From Bacillota bacterium (GTDB lineage Bacteria > Bacillota > Clostridia > Christensenellales > Aristaeellaceae): a DNA stretch of 37,603 nt. The stretch is from contig JAEYAR010000216.1 in NCBI GenBank assembly GCA_023404715.1, forward strand, positions 1 through 37,603. The letters run 5' to 3'. Each line of letters begins with the position of its first letter. The stretch's first letter is position 1. The notes below the pieces were generated by a model, which saw only the letters and a program-made list of their open reading frames with translations, did not search any database and had not been told where the DNA came from. The position numbers and the translations under genes are program-made. Below are positions 23,726 through 33,300 of the stretch, in pieces.

Positions 23726-24439
23726 ATGGAACTCAGGTATAAGCGCGTACTTATTAAGCTAAGCGGCGAAGCGCTCGGGGAAAACGGAAGGCTGTTTGAT
23801 TTTGAGCAGATCGATCACGTCGCCTCGGTCATTCAAAAGGTGCATGAAATGGGCGCGCAGATCGCGATCGTGATCGGCGCGGGCAATATTTGGCGCGGGC
23901 GGCAGGGGCCGGCGGCCAAGATGGGCGCCGTGACGGCCGACCACATGGGCATGCTGGGCACGATGATCAACTCCCTGGCGATGCAGGATGCGCTGGAGCG
24001 CCAGGGGATCGCGACGCGGCTGCAGACGGCCGTGGAGATGACGCGCTTTGCCGAGCCCTATACGTATAGGCGCGCGATGCGCCACCTTGAAAAGGGGCGC
24101 GTTGTGCTATTCGCCTGCGGAACGGGCAACCCCTTCTTCTCCACCGATACCGCCGCGGCGCTGCGCGCGGTTGAAATTGGCGCCGACGCCATTCTGCTCG
24201 CCAAGAATATCGACGGCGTTTACGACGACGACCCGCGCCAGAACCCGGACGCCAAGCTGCTCAAGGACATCACCTACGCGCAGGCGCAGCTGCGGGGACT
24301 ACGGGTGATGGATGCGGCCGCGGTGACCATCTGTATGGAAAACAAGGTGCCGGCGATCCGCGTATTCGGCCTGGACGAGCCGGAAAATATCTTGCGCGTC
24401 ATACAAGGCGACGAGATGGGTACGCTCGTGCATCCCTAG
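23726..24439 (+). CDS. pyrH: UMP kinase PyrH
   Basis: PyrH phosphorylates UMP to UDP with ATP, in the amino-acid-kinase fold. The 237-residue protein shows KLSGEALGE (phosphate-binding N-terminus), IVIGAGNIWRGR, ADHMGMLGTMINSLAMQDALE, GTGNPFFSTDTAAALRA and the LLAKNIDGVYDDDPR stretch. Start at 23726 (ATG) after GAGAGGATGG. In most bacteria it follows tsf and precedes frr, as here. It is separated from tsf by a terminator. Confidence 0.97.
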   Translation: MELRYKRVLIKLSGEALGENGRLFDFEQIDHVASVIQKVHEMGAQIAIVIGAGNIWRGRQGPAAKMGAVTADHMGMLGTMINSLAMQDALERQGIATRLQTAVEMTRFAEPYTYRRAMRHLEKGRVVLFACGTGNPFFSTDTAAALRAVEIGADAILLAKNIDGVYDDDPRQNPDAKLLKDITYAQAQLRGLRVMDAAAVTICMENKVPAIRVFGLDEPENILRVIQGDEMGTLVHP

Positions 24440-24455
24440 CCCGAAAATAAAACTC

Positions 24456-24484
24456 TTGCCAGATACGCGGGAAACGTATACAAT
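24456..24484 (+). promoter_or_regulatory. Promoter for frr
   Basis: TTGCCA (24456-24461), a 17-base spacer and TACAAT (24479-24484) lie in the 81-base gap after pyrH. It gives frr and the genes after it an independent start. Confidence 0.65.
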
Positions 24485-24520
24485 ATAGACAAGAAAATGC
24501 GTTTATAGGAGGAAGCTCCA

Positions 24521-25081
24521 ATGATCAAAGACGTGCTCGATACCGCGAAACAAAAGATGAACAAGACCAAGGAAGTCCTGCGTGCGGATCTCATGGCGAT
24601 TCGCGCGGGCCGGGCGAATCCGCAGCTGCTCGATCGCATCACGGTCGATTATTACGGTACGGCCACGCCGCTCACGCAGCTGGCGAACATCTCCGCGCCG
24701 GAGCCGCGCCTGCTGCAGATTTCGCTTTGGGATGCGAAAATGCTGTCCACCGTCGAAAAGGCAATCCTCAAGAGCGATTTGGGGTTGACCCCTTCCAACG
24801 ACGGCAAGGTAATCCGCCTGATGCTCCCCGAATTGACCGAGGAGCGCCGCAGGGAGTTGACGAAGGTCGTGCGCAAAAACGCGGAGGAATCCAAGGTTGC
24901 AGTCCGTTCGATCCGCCGCGACGCCATGGAGCATTTCAAGAAGATGAAGAAGGACGGCGAAATCACCGAGGACGACCAGAAGAAGGCGGAGGAGGATATC
25001 CAGAAGCTCACGGATGCGTCGATCAAGGATATCGACAAGATCTGCGCCGAAAAGGAAAAGGAGATTCTGGACGTCAAATGA
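24521..25081 (+). CDS. frr: Ribosome recycling factor
   Basis: RRF, with EF-G, splits post-termination ribosomes. The 186-residue length and the stretches LRAGRANPQLLDRI (here IRAGRANPQLL), VDYYGTATPL, ANISAPEPRLL and VRSIRRDAMEHFKKMKK are diagnostic. AGGAGG at 24508-24513 precedes the ATG at 24521. The stop TGA overlaps the ATG of the following small gene. Confidence 0.98.
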   Translation: MIKDVLDTAKQKMNKTKEVLRADLMAIRAGRANPQLLDRITVDYYGTATPLTQLANISAPEPRLLQISLWDAKMLSTVEKAILKSDLGLTPSNDGKVIRLMLPELTEERRRELTKVVRKNAEESKVAVRSIRRDAMEHFKKMKKDGEITEDDQKKAEEDIQKLTDASIKDIDKICAEKEKEILDVK

Positions 25082-25278
25082 TGCGCTTTGCGGGATTGCC
25101 CCTTGAGACGGCGCTTTCGCGTCTTGCTTCGGAAGGGATTTCGCCTAAGATCGTCAAAACCTGCGCGCCCAGGCGGCGGGACGAAAACGAGGGCGTTTGG
25201 CGCGTGCTGCGCTACGATGAAGGCAAAGGCGAGTTGACCGTCGCGCTATTCGTCGATCCCATCGATTCGGCAGAGTAA
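25078..25278 (+). CDS. Small protein of unknown function after frr
   Basis: This gene encodes 66 residues (67 if the first of two adjacent ATG codons at 25078 is used). The first ATG overlaps the frr stop (ATGA), so translation is probably coupled. A GGAG box lies about 12 bases before. I do not recognise the family. The sequence reads as a helix with LETALSRLASEGISPKIV, then a basic turn CAPRRRDENEG, then strands WRVLRYDE and LTVALFVDP. The 'alternating-leucine helix, Gly, strand' outline is reminiscent of PASTA-like repeats, but that is only a shape impression. It has no signal peptide or membrane helix. Base composition matches its neighbours, so it is likely native. It is followed by a terminator. 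Confidence 0.72.
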   Translation: MMRFAGLPLETALSRLASEGISPKIVKTCAPRRRDENEGVWRVLRYDEGKGELTVALFVDPIDSAE

Positions 25279-25288
25279 ACACCAAACG

Positions 25289-25317
25289 CAGGCGGGGCAA
25301 ACCCCGCCTGTCCTTTT
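25289..25317 (+). terminator. Intrinsic terminator after the small protein gene
   Basis: CAGGCGGGG (25289-25297) and CCCCGCCTG (25302-25310) form a 9-bp stem with loop CAAA, then TCCTTTT. The uppS start codon lies 26 bases after it, with no visible promoter between. Confidence 0.75.
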
Positions 25318-25343
25318 GACGATCCCGGTGAAAGGAATGGCTT

Positions 25344-26102
25344 ATGGCATTTTGGGGAAAAGGAAAAAAGGCGCCTGAAGACGATGGACTAGATAGGGAG
25401 CGATTGCCGCGCCATGTGGCGATCATCATGGACGGCAACGGAAGATGGGCGAAAAAGAAAGGCCAACCGCGCGCCATGGGTCATCGCGCAGGGGTGGAGG
25501 CGCTGCGGGCGATTATCCGTGAGAGCAGCGATCTGGGCATCGAAGCGCTCACGATCTACGCTTTTTCCACGGAAAATTGGGCGCGCCCTCAAGACGAGGT
25601 CGGGGCGTTGATGGCCCTGCTGCTCGAATTCTTCGGCCGGGAAATCGACGAGCTGGACGAAAACCGGGTTTGCATTCGCATCCTTGGCGATGTCGACGGT
25701 ATGCCGGTCCCCCAGCGTGAAGCGCTGATCTCGGCGATGAAGCGCACGGGCGGCAACCCGGGCCTCAAGCTCAACATCGCGCTCAACTACGGCAGCCGCA
25801 TGGAGATCGTACGCGCGGCGCGCACGATCGCCGAACGGGCGCTGCAAGGGGAAATCCGCCCCGACCAGGTGGACGAGCGCCTGTTTGAGGCCTGCCTTTA
25901 CACCGCGGGCCTGCCTGACGTCGATCTGCTCATCCGCACCAGCGGTGAAATGCGGCTGAGCAATTTCCTGCTTTATCAAATTTCGTACGCGGAATTCGTC
26001 GTCGTGGATACGCTCTGGCCAGATTTTAACCTGACCGCGTATCGGATGGCGCTCAAGGAATACCAAAAAAGAGACCGGCGCTTCGGCGGCGTAAAAGCGT
26101 GA
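25344..26102 (+). CDS. uppS: Undecaprenyl diphosphate synthase (cis-prenyltransferase)
   Basis: UppS condenses isopentenyl units on farnesyl diphosphate to make the C55 lipid carrier for cell-wall synthesis. The 252-residue protein has HVAIIMDGNGRWAKK with the catalytic D30, MGHRAGVEAL, AFSTENW, LNYGSR and the IRTSGEMRLSNFLLYQ box. AAAGGA precedes the ATG at 25344. uppS-cdsA-dxr-rseP-ispG gathers isoprenoid and lipid steps: dxr and ispG supply the isoprene units uppS uses. Confidence 0.97.
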   Translation: MAFWGKGKKAPEDDGLDRERLPRHVAIIMDGNGRWAKKKGQPRAMGHRAGVEALRAIIRESSDLGIEALTIYAFSTENWARPQDEVGALMALLLEFFGREIDELDENRVCIRILGDVDGMPVPQREALISAMKRTGGNPGLKLNIALNYGSRMEIVRAARTIAERALQGEIRPDQVDERLFEACLYTAGLPDVDLLIRTSGEMRLSNFLLYQISYAEFVVVDTLWPDFNLTAYRMALKEYQKRDRRFGGVKA

Positions 26103-26119
26103 CGGGAGGATCAATTCAG

Positions 26120-26923
26120 ATGATTCAACGCATCATCACCGGCGTGTTCGGCATCTCCGCGCTCATCGCGATACTCTATTTCAGGGGTTGGGTGGCATCG
26201 CTCGTCGTGGCGGCCATCTGCGTCCTGGGGCTTTACGAAGAATACACGGCCTTTCGGACGGCCGGGCACAAGCCCGCGGCTTGGCCGGGCTTGCTGGCGG
26301 CGCTGTGCATGTGGCCGGCGTACGCCTGGAAGGGGCCGTACATCATCCTTCCGCTGCTCGTCTTTGCCATGCTGCTCATCATGCTGGAGATTGTGCGGCG
26401 AAAGGAGCCGGATTGGATCGACGCGGCGGCGTCTCTGTATCCGTTGCTTACCGTCTTTTTGCCCATGTCGCTCTTTTTGATCCTGCTGGACGATGGGCGC
26501 TATCCCGTTGGCATCGCGTTGGTCGTGCTGACGTTCGTCATCGCCTTTTCGGGCGACATCTTCGCGTACTTCATCGGCTCATTCTTCGGCAAGCGCAAGC
26601 TCTGCCCGGCGGTAAGCCCCAAGAAGACGGTCGAAGGATCCGTCGCCGGGCTGGTCGGCGGCGCGCTGACCTGTGTGGCCGCCTTTTACCTATGCGAGCT
26701 CGGGGGGATGCAGATGCCGGGCCTTGGCAGCGTGGTGTTGCTCGCCTTGATCGGCGGCGTCGCCGGACAGGTGGGGGATCTGACGGCTTCCCTCGTCAAA
26801 CGCCACTGCGGCATCAAGGACTTTGGTTCCGTCTTTCCAGGGCACGGCGGGATCATGGACCGTATGGACAGCGTGCTCTTCACGCTGATCGTCGTGTGCT
26901 CCTACTGCCTACTGCTCTTGTAA
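26120..26923 (+). CDS. cdsA: Phosphatidate cytidylyltransferase CdsA
   Basis: CdsA activates phosphatidic acid with CTP to CDP-diacylglycerol, the precursor of phosphatidylglycerol and cardiolipin. The 267-residue protein is an integral membrane protein with about seven to eight hydrophobic helices. The family signature appears at the end as KRHCGIKDFGSVFPGHGGIMDRMDS-type residues (metal-binding DRMDS), with SPKKTVEGS upstream. The start at the ATG at 26120 has GGGAGGA 9 bases before. A GTG at 26099 would overlap uppS and has no such box. dxr follows 12 bases later. Confidence 0.95.
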   Translation: MIQRIITGVFGISALIAILYFRGWVASLVVAAICVLGLYEEYTAFRTAGHKPAAWPGLLAALCMWPAYAWKGPYIILPLLVFAMLLIMLEIVRRKEPDWIDAAASLYPLLTVFLPMSLFLILLDDGRYPVGIALVVLTFVIAFSGDIFAYFIGSFFGKRKLCPAVSPKKTVEGSVAGLVGGALTCVAAFYLCELGGMQMPGLGSVVLLALIGGVAGQVGDLTASLVKRHCGIKDFGSVFPGHGGIMDRMDSVLFTLIVVCSYCLLLL

Positions 26924-26935
26924 GGAGAGGGTCCG

Positions 26936-28069
26936 ATGCGTAAACTCGCTATTCTCGGGTCGACTGGCTCGATCGGCACGCAGGCGCTGCAGGTGGCGGC
27001 GCTGCATCCAGACCGCTTTCGGGTGGCCGCGCTCGTGGCCAGATCGAACCATGCGCTTTTCTTTGAGCAGGTACGCGCCTTCCGTCCGACGCTCGCCGGG
27101 CTGGTCGTAAGGCCTGCGTCCATACCGGACGATTTAAAGCATATCGATTGGGTATTCGGGGACGACGCGCTCACCCGCGCGGCCTGCCATGACGATGCGG
27201 ACGACGTGCTCGTCTCGGTCGTGGGCATCGCAGGGCTATCGGCCGTCATGGCGGCGCTCGATAGCGGCAAGCGCGTGCTGCTCGCGAATAAAGAGCCGCT
27301 GGTCGCAGGCGGCGCGCTGGTAACCCAGGCGGCGCGCAGGGCGGGACAGCCTCTGCTGCCGGTGGACAGCGAGCATAGCGCGATCTTTCAGTGTTTGCAG
27401 GGGGCGAACGGGAACCGGCCGAGGCGTCTGATGCTGACAGCCTCGGGCGGCCCCTTCCGCACTTGGGATAAAGCGCAGATCGACAGGGCGACAAAGGCGC
27501 AGGCGCTGAAGCACCCGAACTGGGTGATGGGGCAAAAGATCACGATCGATTCCGCTAGCATGATGAACAAGGCGCTGGAGGTCATCGAGGCGCGTTGGCT
27601 TTTCGACATGCCTGCAGACAAGATCGACGTCCTCGTGCACCCGCAGAGCGTCGTGCACTCGATGGTGGAATACGAGGACGGGGCTTTCATCGCGCAGCTG
27701 GGCACGCCCGACATGCGCCTGCCTATTTTGTATGCCATGTCCTGGCCAGAGCGCCTTGCGACGGGCGGGCGGTTTATCGATTGGACGAAGCTGGGCGCGC
27801 TGACGTTTGAGCTACCGGACACGGAGAAATTCCCCGCGCTGAAGCTGGCGTATGCGGCGCTGAAAGAGGGCGGAACGGCCTCGGCGGTGCTCAACGGCGC
27901 CAACGAAGAGGCGGTGCAGGCTTTCCTCGAAGACAGAATTTGCTTTGGACGAATTGCGGCCATCGTCGAGGAGACGATGCAGCGCGTGCCGCTCGTGCAC
28001 GCGCCATCGCTCGAGCAGGTGTTTGAGGCGGATCTGGCGGCCCGCAGGGCGGCAAAAGCGCTGCGATGA
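26936..28069 (+). CDS. dxr: 1-deoxy-D-xylulose 5-phosphate reductoisomerase
   Basis: Dxr converts DXP to MEP, the committed step of the non-mevalonate isoprenoid pathway, using NADPH and a divalent metal. The 377-residue protein carries the NADPH loop LGSTGSIG (7-14), ANKEPLVAGG, PVDSEHSAIFQCL, TASGGPFR and KITIDSASMMNKALEVIEA with the metal and substrate residues. The ATG at 26936 has AAGGAGAGG before it. It works with ispG in the same pathway. A 128-base gap follows, the longest inside the uppS-polC group. Confidence 0.97.
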   Translation: MRKLAILGSTGSIGTQALQVAALHPDRFRVAALVARSNHALFFEQVRAFRPTLAGLVVRPASIPDDLKHIDWVFGDDALTRAACHDDADDVLVSVVGIAGLSAVMAALDSGKRVLLANKEPLVAGGALVTQAARRAGQPLLPVDSEHSAIFQCLQGANGNRPRRLMLTASGGPFRTWDKAQIDRATKAQALKHPNWVMGQKITIDSASMMNKALEVIEARWLFDMPADKIDVLVHPQSVVHSMVEYEDGAFIAQLGTPDMRLPILYAMSWPERLATGGRFIDWTKLGALTFELPDTEKFPALKLAYAALKEGGTASAVLNGANEEAVQAFLEDRICFGRIAAIVEETMQRVPLVHAPSLEQVFEADLAARRAAKALR

Positions 28070-28197
28070 AAATGGTAGGCGCAAAAAAACGGAGAAGTGG
28101 GAAGAATACGCTCTGCCGGCGCGTAGAATAGAATAGCCGGTAGGCGGGGCGAAGCCTTGTACAGATGTGCGACGCCCTCACACGGAATATAAGGAGA

Positions 28198-29238
28198 GTG
28201 TTTTCGACGTTTAGCACGCTTTTCTATGTACTGCTCGCCCTGATCATGCTGGGCATCCTCGTGATGGTACACGAGGCGGGCCATTTTTTTGTCGCACGCT
28301 TTTGCGGCATCGAGGTGATGGAATTCTCCATCGGCATGGGGCCGAAGATCTGGTCGCGTACGGGTAAAAAGGGCACGGTCTATTCCCTGCGCGCATTTCC
28401 GGTCGGCGGCTATTGCAAATTTTACGGTGAAGACGAAGATAACGAAGACCCGCGCGCGTACAACAAGCAGGCGGTCTGGAAGCGCGCCCTGTCGGTCGTC
28501 GCCGGCCCCCTCATGAACTTCGTCGTCGCCATTCTGATCGTGTTCGTCTTTGTTTCAGCCATCGGGGAGGAATATCTTCAAATCCAGGCTGTAAATACCG
28601 GCGAGCCCGCGCAGGAAGCGGGGCTCAGGCCCGGCGATGCGCTCATTTACGTAAACGGCGGCCCGATCCTGAGCACCGCACAGGTGACGGAGGCCATCGC
28701 GGCAAGCGAGGGAGAGCCCGTTACGCTGACCGTAATGCGTGAGGGCGGATACGAAAACATTCAGGTCTCGCCGCGCTACAACGCGGGGATGGACGCCTAC
28801 GCGATCGGCGTTACGATCGGCGGCGGCCGCGTTCGCCTGCCCCTCCTCACCAGTTTGCAGGTTTCGGTGAACTGGAACATCTCGGCGGTCAAGAGCATTT
28901 GGGAGGCCCTGGCCGGCTTGATTACGCGCGGGGAAGGCGTGGAAAATATGGCCGGGCCGGTCGGGACGATCAACATGATTCAGCAGGGGACGCGCTCAGG
29001 CGGGCTGGACATGTATTTGAAGCTCGCTGCGATGATCAGCATCAACCTGGGTATCATGAACCTGCTGCCCATCCCGGGCCTGGACGGCAGCCGACTCATC
29101 TTCTTCGGCATCGAGGCGATCCGGCGCAAGCCCGTCAATCCGAACGTCGAGGGCATGATCCATATGTGCGGCTTCGTGCTGCTCATGCTGGTGGTCGTGG
29201 TCTTCACCTACAAGGATATCCTGCGCATCTTCGCCTAG
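28198..29238 (+). CDS. rseP: RseP/RasP site-2 intramembrane zinc protease
   Basis: Site-2 proteases cut transmembrane substrates such as anti-sigma factors and cleaved signal peptides. The 346-residue protein begins with a hydrophobic helix carrying the zinc motif HEAGH (25-29). It continues with SIGMGPK, a central PDZ domain (about 120-190, with AGLRPGDALIYVNG) and the third zinc-ligand segment NLLPIPGLDGSRL before the last helix. I chose the GTG at 28198 because the active-site helix then begins as in B. subtilis RasP. AAGGAG lies only 1 base before it, which is tight. An ATG at 28165 would add 11 residues, without a good binding site. Confidence 0.93.
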   Translation: MFSTFSTLFYVLLALIMLGILVMVHEAGHFFVARFCGIEVMEFSIGMGPKIWSRTGKKGTVYSLRAFPVGGYCKFYGEDEDNEDPRAYNKQAVWKRALSVVAGPLMNFVVAILIVFVFVSAIGEEYLQIQAVNTGEPAQEAGLRPGDALIYVNGGPILSTAQVTEAIAASEGEPVTLTVMREGGYENIQVSPRYNAGMDAYAIGVTIGGGRVRLPLLTSLQVSVNWNISAVKSIWEALAGLITRGEGVENMAGPVGTINMIQQGTRSGGLDMYLKLAAMISINLGIMNLLPIPGLDGSRLIFFGIEAIRRKPVNPNVEGMIHMCGFVLLMLVVVVFTYKDILRIFA

Positions 29239-29268
29239 CAGGCTGTGTACGAAAGGATGGATGGACAG

Positions 29269-30324
29269 ATGACGAGAAGGGTACAGGCCGGAAGCGTGAT
29301 AATCGGCGGAGGGGCCCCGGTCAGCGTGCAGTCGATGACGAATACCGACACGAGGGACGTGCAGGCGACGCTCGCCCAGATCCGCGCGTTGGCGAGCGCG
29401 GGGGCGGATATCGTCCGCGTATCCGTCTACGATGAACGATGTGCGGACGCGATTCGGGCGCTGGTGGACGGCTCGCCCGTTCCGCTTGTGGCGGACGTGC
29501 ATTTCGATTACAGGCTGGCGATCGCTGCCGTCGAAAACGGCGTCAGCAAGCTTCGCATCAACCCCGGTAACATCGGGGGCGAAGGGAATGTGCGCAAGCT
29601 TGCGGACTGTGTGAAGGCCCATCATATCCCGGTGCGCATCGGCGTCAACTCCGGCTCGGTTGAAAAGGAGATTTTGCAAAAATACGGCGGGCCGACGCCG
29701 GAGGGCATGGTGGAAAGCGCGCTCAATCACGCGCGCATGCTGGAGCGCTGTGGGTTTTACGATATGGTGCTGTCGATGAAGGCGTCCAATGTACGCGATA
29801 CGTTCGACGTATATCGTTTGGCGAGCGAGCGGTGCGATTATCCGCTGCACCTGGGCGTGACAGAGGCCGGCTTGCCAGGCGAAGGGACGCTCAAGTCGGC
29901 GATCGGCATCGGCTCCCTGCTGCTTCTGGGCATTGGGGATACGATTCGCGTTTCGCTCACGGGCGACCCCGTGCCGGAGGTTCAGGCGGGCATCGATATT
30001 TTGCGCGCGACGGGTCTGCGAAACGACCACATCACCTATATCTCGTGCCCGACCTGCGCTCGCACCTGTATCGACGTTAGCGGCATCATGCGCCGCGTGC
30101 AGGAGGCGTTGCGCGGGGTCCGGGCGCCGCTGACGGTGGCGGTGATGGGCTGCGTCGTCAACGGCCCCGGCGAAGCGCGGGAAGCGGATATCGGGATCGC
30201 GGGGGGACGTGACGGCGGCGCGTTGTTCGTCCGCGGCAAGGCGCCCCGCAAGGTACAGGGCGATCTGGCGCAGGCGCTGATTGATGAAATTACCGAAATG
30301 CTAAAGGGAGAGGAACGATTTTGA
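29269..30324 (+). CDS. ispG: (E)-4-hydroxy-3-methylbut-2-enyl-diphosphate synthase IspG
   Basis: IspG is the [4Fe-4S] enzyme that makes HMBPP, the penultimate step of the MEP pathway. The 351-residue protein has VQSMTNTDTRD near the N-terminus, a TIM-barrel, and the iron-sulfur ligands C260, C263 and C295 with the fourth ligand E302 in GCVVNGPGEA. An additional cysteine lies at 267. The start is the ATG at 29269, 11 bases after AAAGGA. GTG 29245 and ATG 29257 are in frame alternatives. In B. subtilis ispG lies elsewhere and proS fills this position. Here rseP-ispG-polC is continuous. Confidence 0.96.
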   Translation: MTRRVQAGSVIIGGGAPVSVQSMTNTDTRDVQATLAQIRALASAGADIVRVSVYDERCADAIRALVDGSPVPLVADVHFDYRLAIAAVENGVSKLRINPGNIGGEGNVRKLADCVKAHHIPVRIGVNSGSVEKEILQKYGGPTPEGMVESALNHARMLERCGFYDMVLSMKASNVRDTFDVYRLASERCDYPLHLGVTEAGLPGEGTLKSAIGIGSLLLLGIGDTIRVSLTGDPVPEVQAGIDILRATGLRNDHITYISCPTCARTCIDVSGIMRRVQEALRGVRAPLTVAVMGCVVNGPGEAREADIGIAGGRDGGALFVRGKAPRKVQGDLAQALIDEITEMLKGEERF

Positions 30325-33300
30325 GCGCATCGGGATCGTGGCAGACGTTGCTCGGCCAGCCGCTTGCGCCCCTTGCGGCGCATTTGACGCTGGAGCGGGC
30401 GAAGATCAGCCGGGACGGGCAGCGCCTGCTCATCTGTTTTACGTCGGACAAGCTGGTGGGAGAACGGGATTTCCTGTCGGTCAAAAAGGCATTGCAGGCA
30501 TCTTTTCCCGAGTGTCGGGTCTCGCTGCGCATCACCAGCCCTCAGCTCGCGCAAGAATTTAAAAACGACCCGGCCAAGTACGGCGCCGTGCTTACCGGCT
30601 GTATCGGCCGGCACTATGCCTCCCTTCGGCCCTGGCTCAAGGACGTCGGCTGGGCGGTCGAGGATGGCGTGCTCAAAGCCATGCTTCCTCTTGACGCCGC
30701 GCTGCCGTACTTTGAAAAGAACGACACCGCGGCCTTTATTTCGCGCATCGTAAAGGACGTATTCGCCCTCGAGCTGCCTACGCGTTTTGTCGTAAGCGGC
30801 GACCAGGAGCGTCAGATCCAAAAGATATTGGAGGAGCGCAAACAGGAGGAAGCGCTGCTGCTCAAGGAGGTATCCCAGAAGGCGGCGCAGCAGCAGGCGG
30901 AGAAGCCCTCTCTGCAGCGCCCGAAGAACGTTTACGGGCGCGTGATCGCGGACCCGGCCGTGGAAATCAAGGAGCTGTTAGAGGATAGCGGCAAGGTGGC
31001 CATCTGCGGCGAGGTGTTGACGGTCGAGACGAAGGATCTCAAGGGCGGCGAAATGCTGCTGCTCTCCTTCTCTCTTACGGATTATACGGGCACGATTCAG
31101 TGTAAGGCGTTTTTACGTTATAAAAACCGCTTTCGCAAGGCGGATCCGGGCTCGACGGACGCCAAGGAGCCGACCGAGCAGGAAAGGAAGGCCGTACAGG
31201 ACGTGGTGGACGCCGTGCGGCCGGGCGATTGGCTTGTCGTCCGTGGAGACTGCCAATTCGATAAATTCATGCACGAGGTCGCCGTCATGGTGACCGACAT
31301 CAACCTCCATGAAAAGCCGCAGCGTCAGGATACGGCGGAGCGAAAGCGCGTGGAGCTGCACCTGCACACGCAAATGAGCAGCATGGATGCCGTATCCTCC
31401 GCTTCCGCGCTCATCAAGCGCGCGGCGGAGTGGGGGCATCCGGCCGTCGCCGTGACGGACCACGGCGTCGTACAGGCCTATCCGGAGGCCTTCGGCGCGG
31501 CCAAGAAGAACGGCATCAAGCTCATACCCGGCGTCGAGGCCTATCTGACGGACGAGACGACCGTGGTGACCGATCCGGACGAGCGCTCGATCGACGATCC
31601 GATCGTGGTGCTCGACTTTGAGACGACGGGGCTCAATCCTCGTAAAGAGCGCGTGATCGAAATCGGCGCGGTGCGCGTTCAGAACGGGCAGATCGTCGAA
31701 GAGCTCTCGCTCATGGTAAACCCCGGCACCGCCATCCCGTCGAAGATTACGGAAATTACGGGCATCAACGATAGCATGGTCCGCGATGCGCCGTACGCCC
31801 AGGATGCGATCCCACAGCTGCTCGAGTTCATCGGGGACGCCGCGATCGCCGCGCATAACGCTTCCTTCGATACCGCTTTTCTGCGCGAGGAGTGCAAACG
31901 GCTGAACATCACGTTTTCCTGCCCTGTCATCGATACGCTGGAGTTTTCACGGCGCATGTATCCCAGCCTCAAGAGCCACCGCTTGGGCGCAGTCTGCAAG
32001 TCGCTCGGCATCAGCCTGAAAAACGCGCACCGGGCGGTGCACGACGCGCGGGCGACGGCGCATATGCTCAACAAGATGTTCTTCACCGCGCGCGACCAGG
32101 GCGTTACAAAGCTGTCAGACATCAACACGGCCCTGCAGGGCGGCGCGATCGGCGAATCGCACCACATCATCCTGCTGGCCGAGAGCCAGAAGGGCATTGA
32201 AAACATCAACCGCATGGTCTCTGAGGCGCATCTGAATTACTTTCACCGTCAGCCGCACACGCCGCGCTCGATCATTCAACAGTATCGAGAGGGCGTCATC
32301 GTGGGCTCTGCCTGCGAGGCGGGCGAGCTCTTCCGCGCCATCGTGGACGGCAAGGACGACAGCATCCTTACGCGTATCGCCAGGTTTTATGATTACCTGG
32401 AAATTCAGCCCATCGGAAACAATGCCTTCATGATTCGAAACGGTACGGCGGAGGACGAGGAAACGCTGCGGGGTTATAATCGAAAGATCGTTTCGCTCGG
32501 GGAAAAGCTGGGCATTCCCGTCGTGGCGACGGGAGACGTGCATTTCTTGGATCCCAAGGACGCGACCTTCCGCGCGATCCTGATGGCCGGCAAGGGCTTT
32601 ACCGATGCGGATGAACAACCGCCGCTGTATTTTAAGACCACGGACGAGATGCTTGCGGAATTCGCTTACCTGGGCGAGAAAAAATGCGAGGAGGTCGTCA
32701 TCGACAACCCGCTGAAGATTGCGGAGCGCGTCGGGGACGTGCGGCTCTTTCCGCGTCATCCGGAGGGCAAGGAGACATTCCAGCCCTTCTGGCCGGATGC
32801 GGCGGACAACATCCGGATCATGTCCTACGACCAGGCGCGCGAATGGTACGGCGATCCGCTTCCGGAAATGGTAAAGGCCCGCATCGAAAAAGAGCTGGGC
32901 GCGATCATCGGATACGGCTTCGCCACGCTGTACAACATCGCGGAAAAGCTGGTTAAGAAGTCCAACGCGGACGGCTATCTGGTCGGTTCCCGCGGATCGG
33001 TCGGCTCTTCCTTTGTGGCGCATCTGGTCGGCATCACTGAGGTCAACGCGCTGCCGCCCCATTATCGCTGCCCCTCCTGTAAATATTCCAATTTCGACGT
33101 AGATAAGGCGAAGTATAAGGTCGGCGTCGACCTGCCGGAGATGGACTGCCCGGTATGTGGGCAGCCGCTCACGCGCGACGGCTTTGAAATTCCATTCGAG
33201 GTATTCCTGGGCTTTAAGGGCGACAAGGTGCCCGACATCGACCTGAACTTCTCGGGCGTCTATCAGCCGCGCGCGCACGCCTACATCGAGGAGCTGTTCG

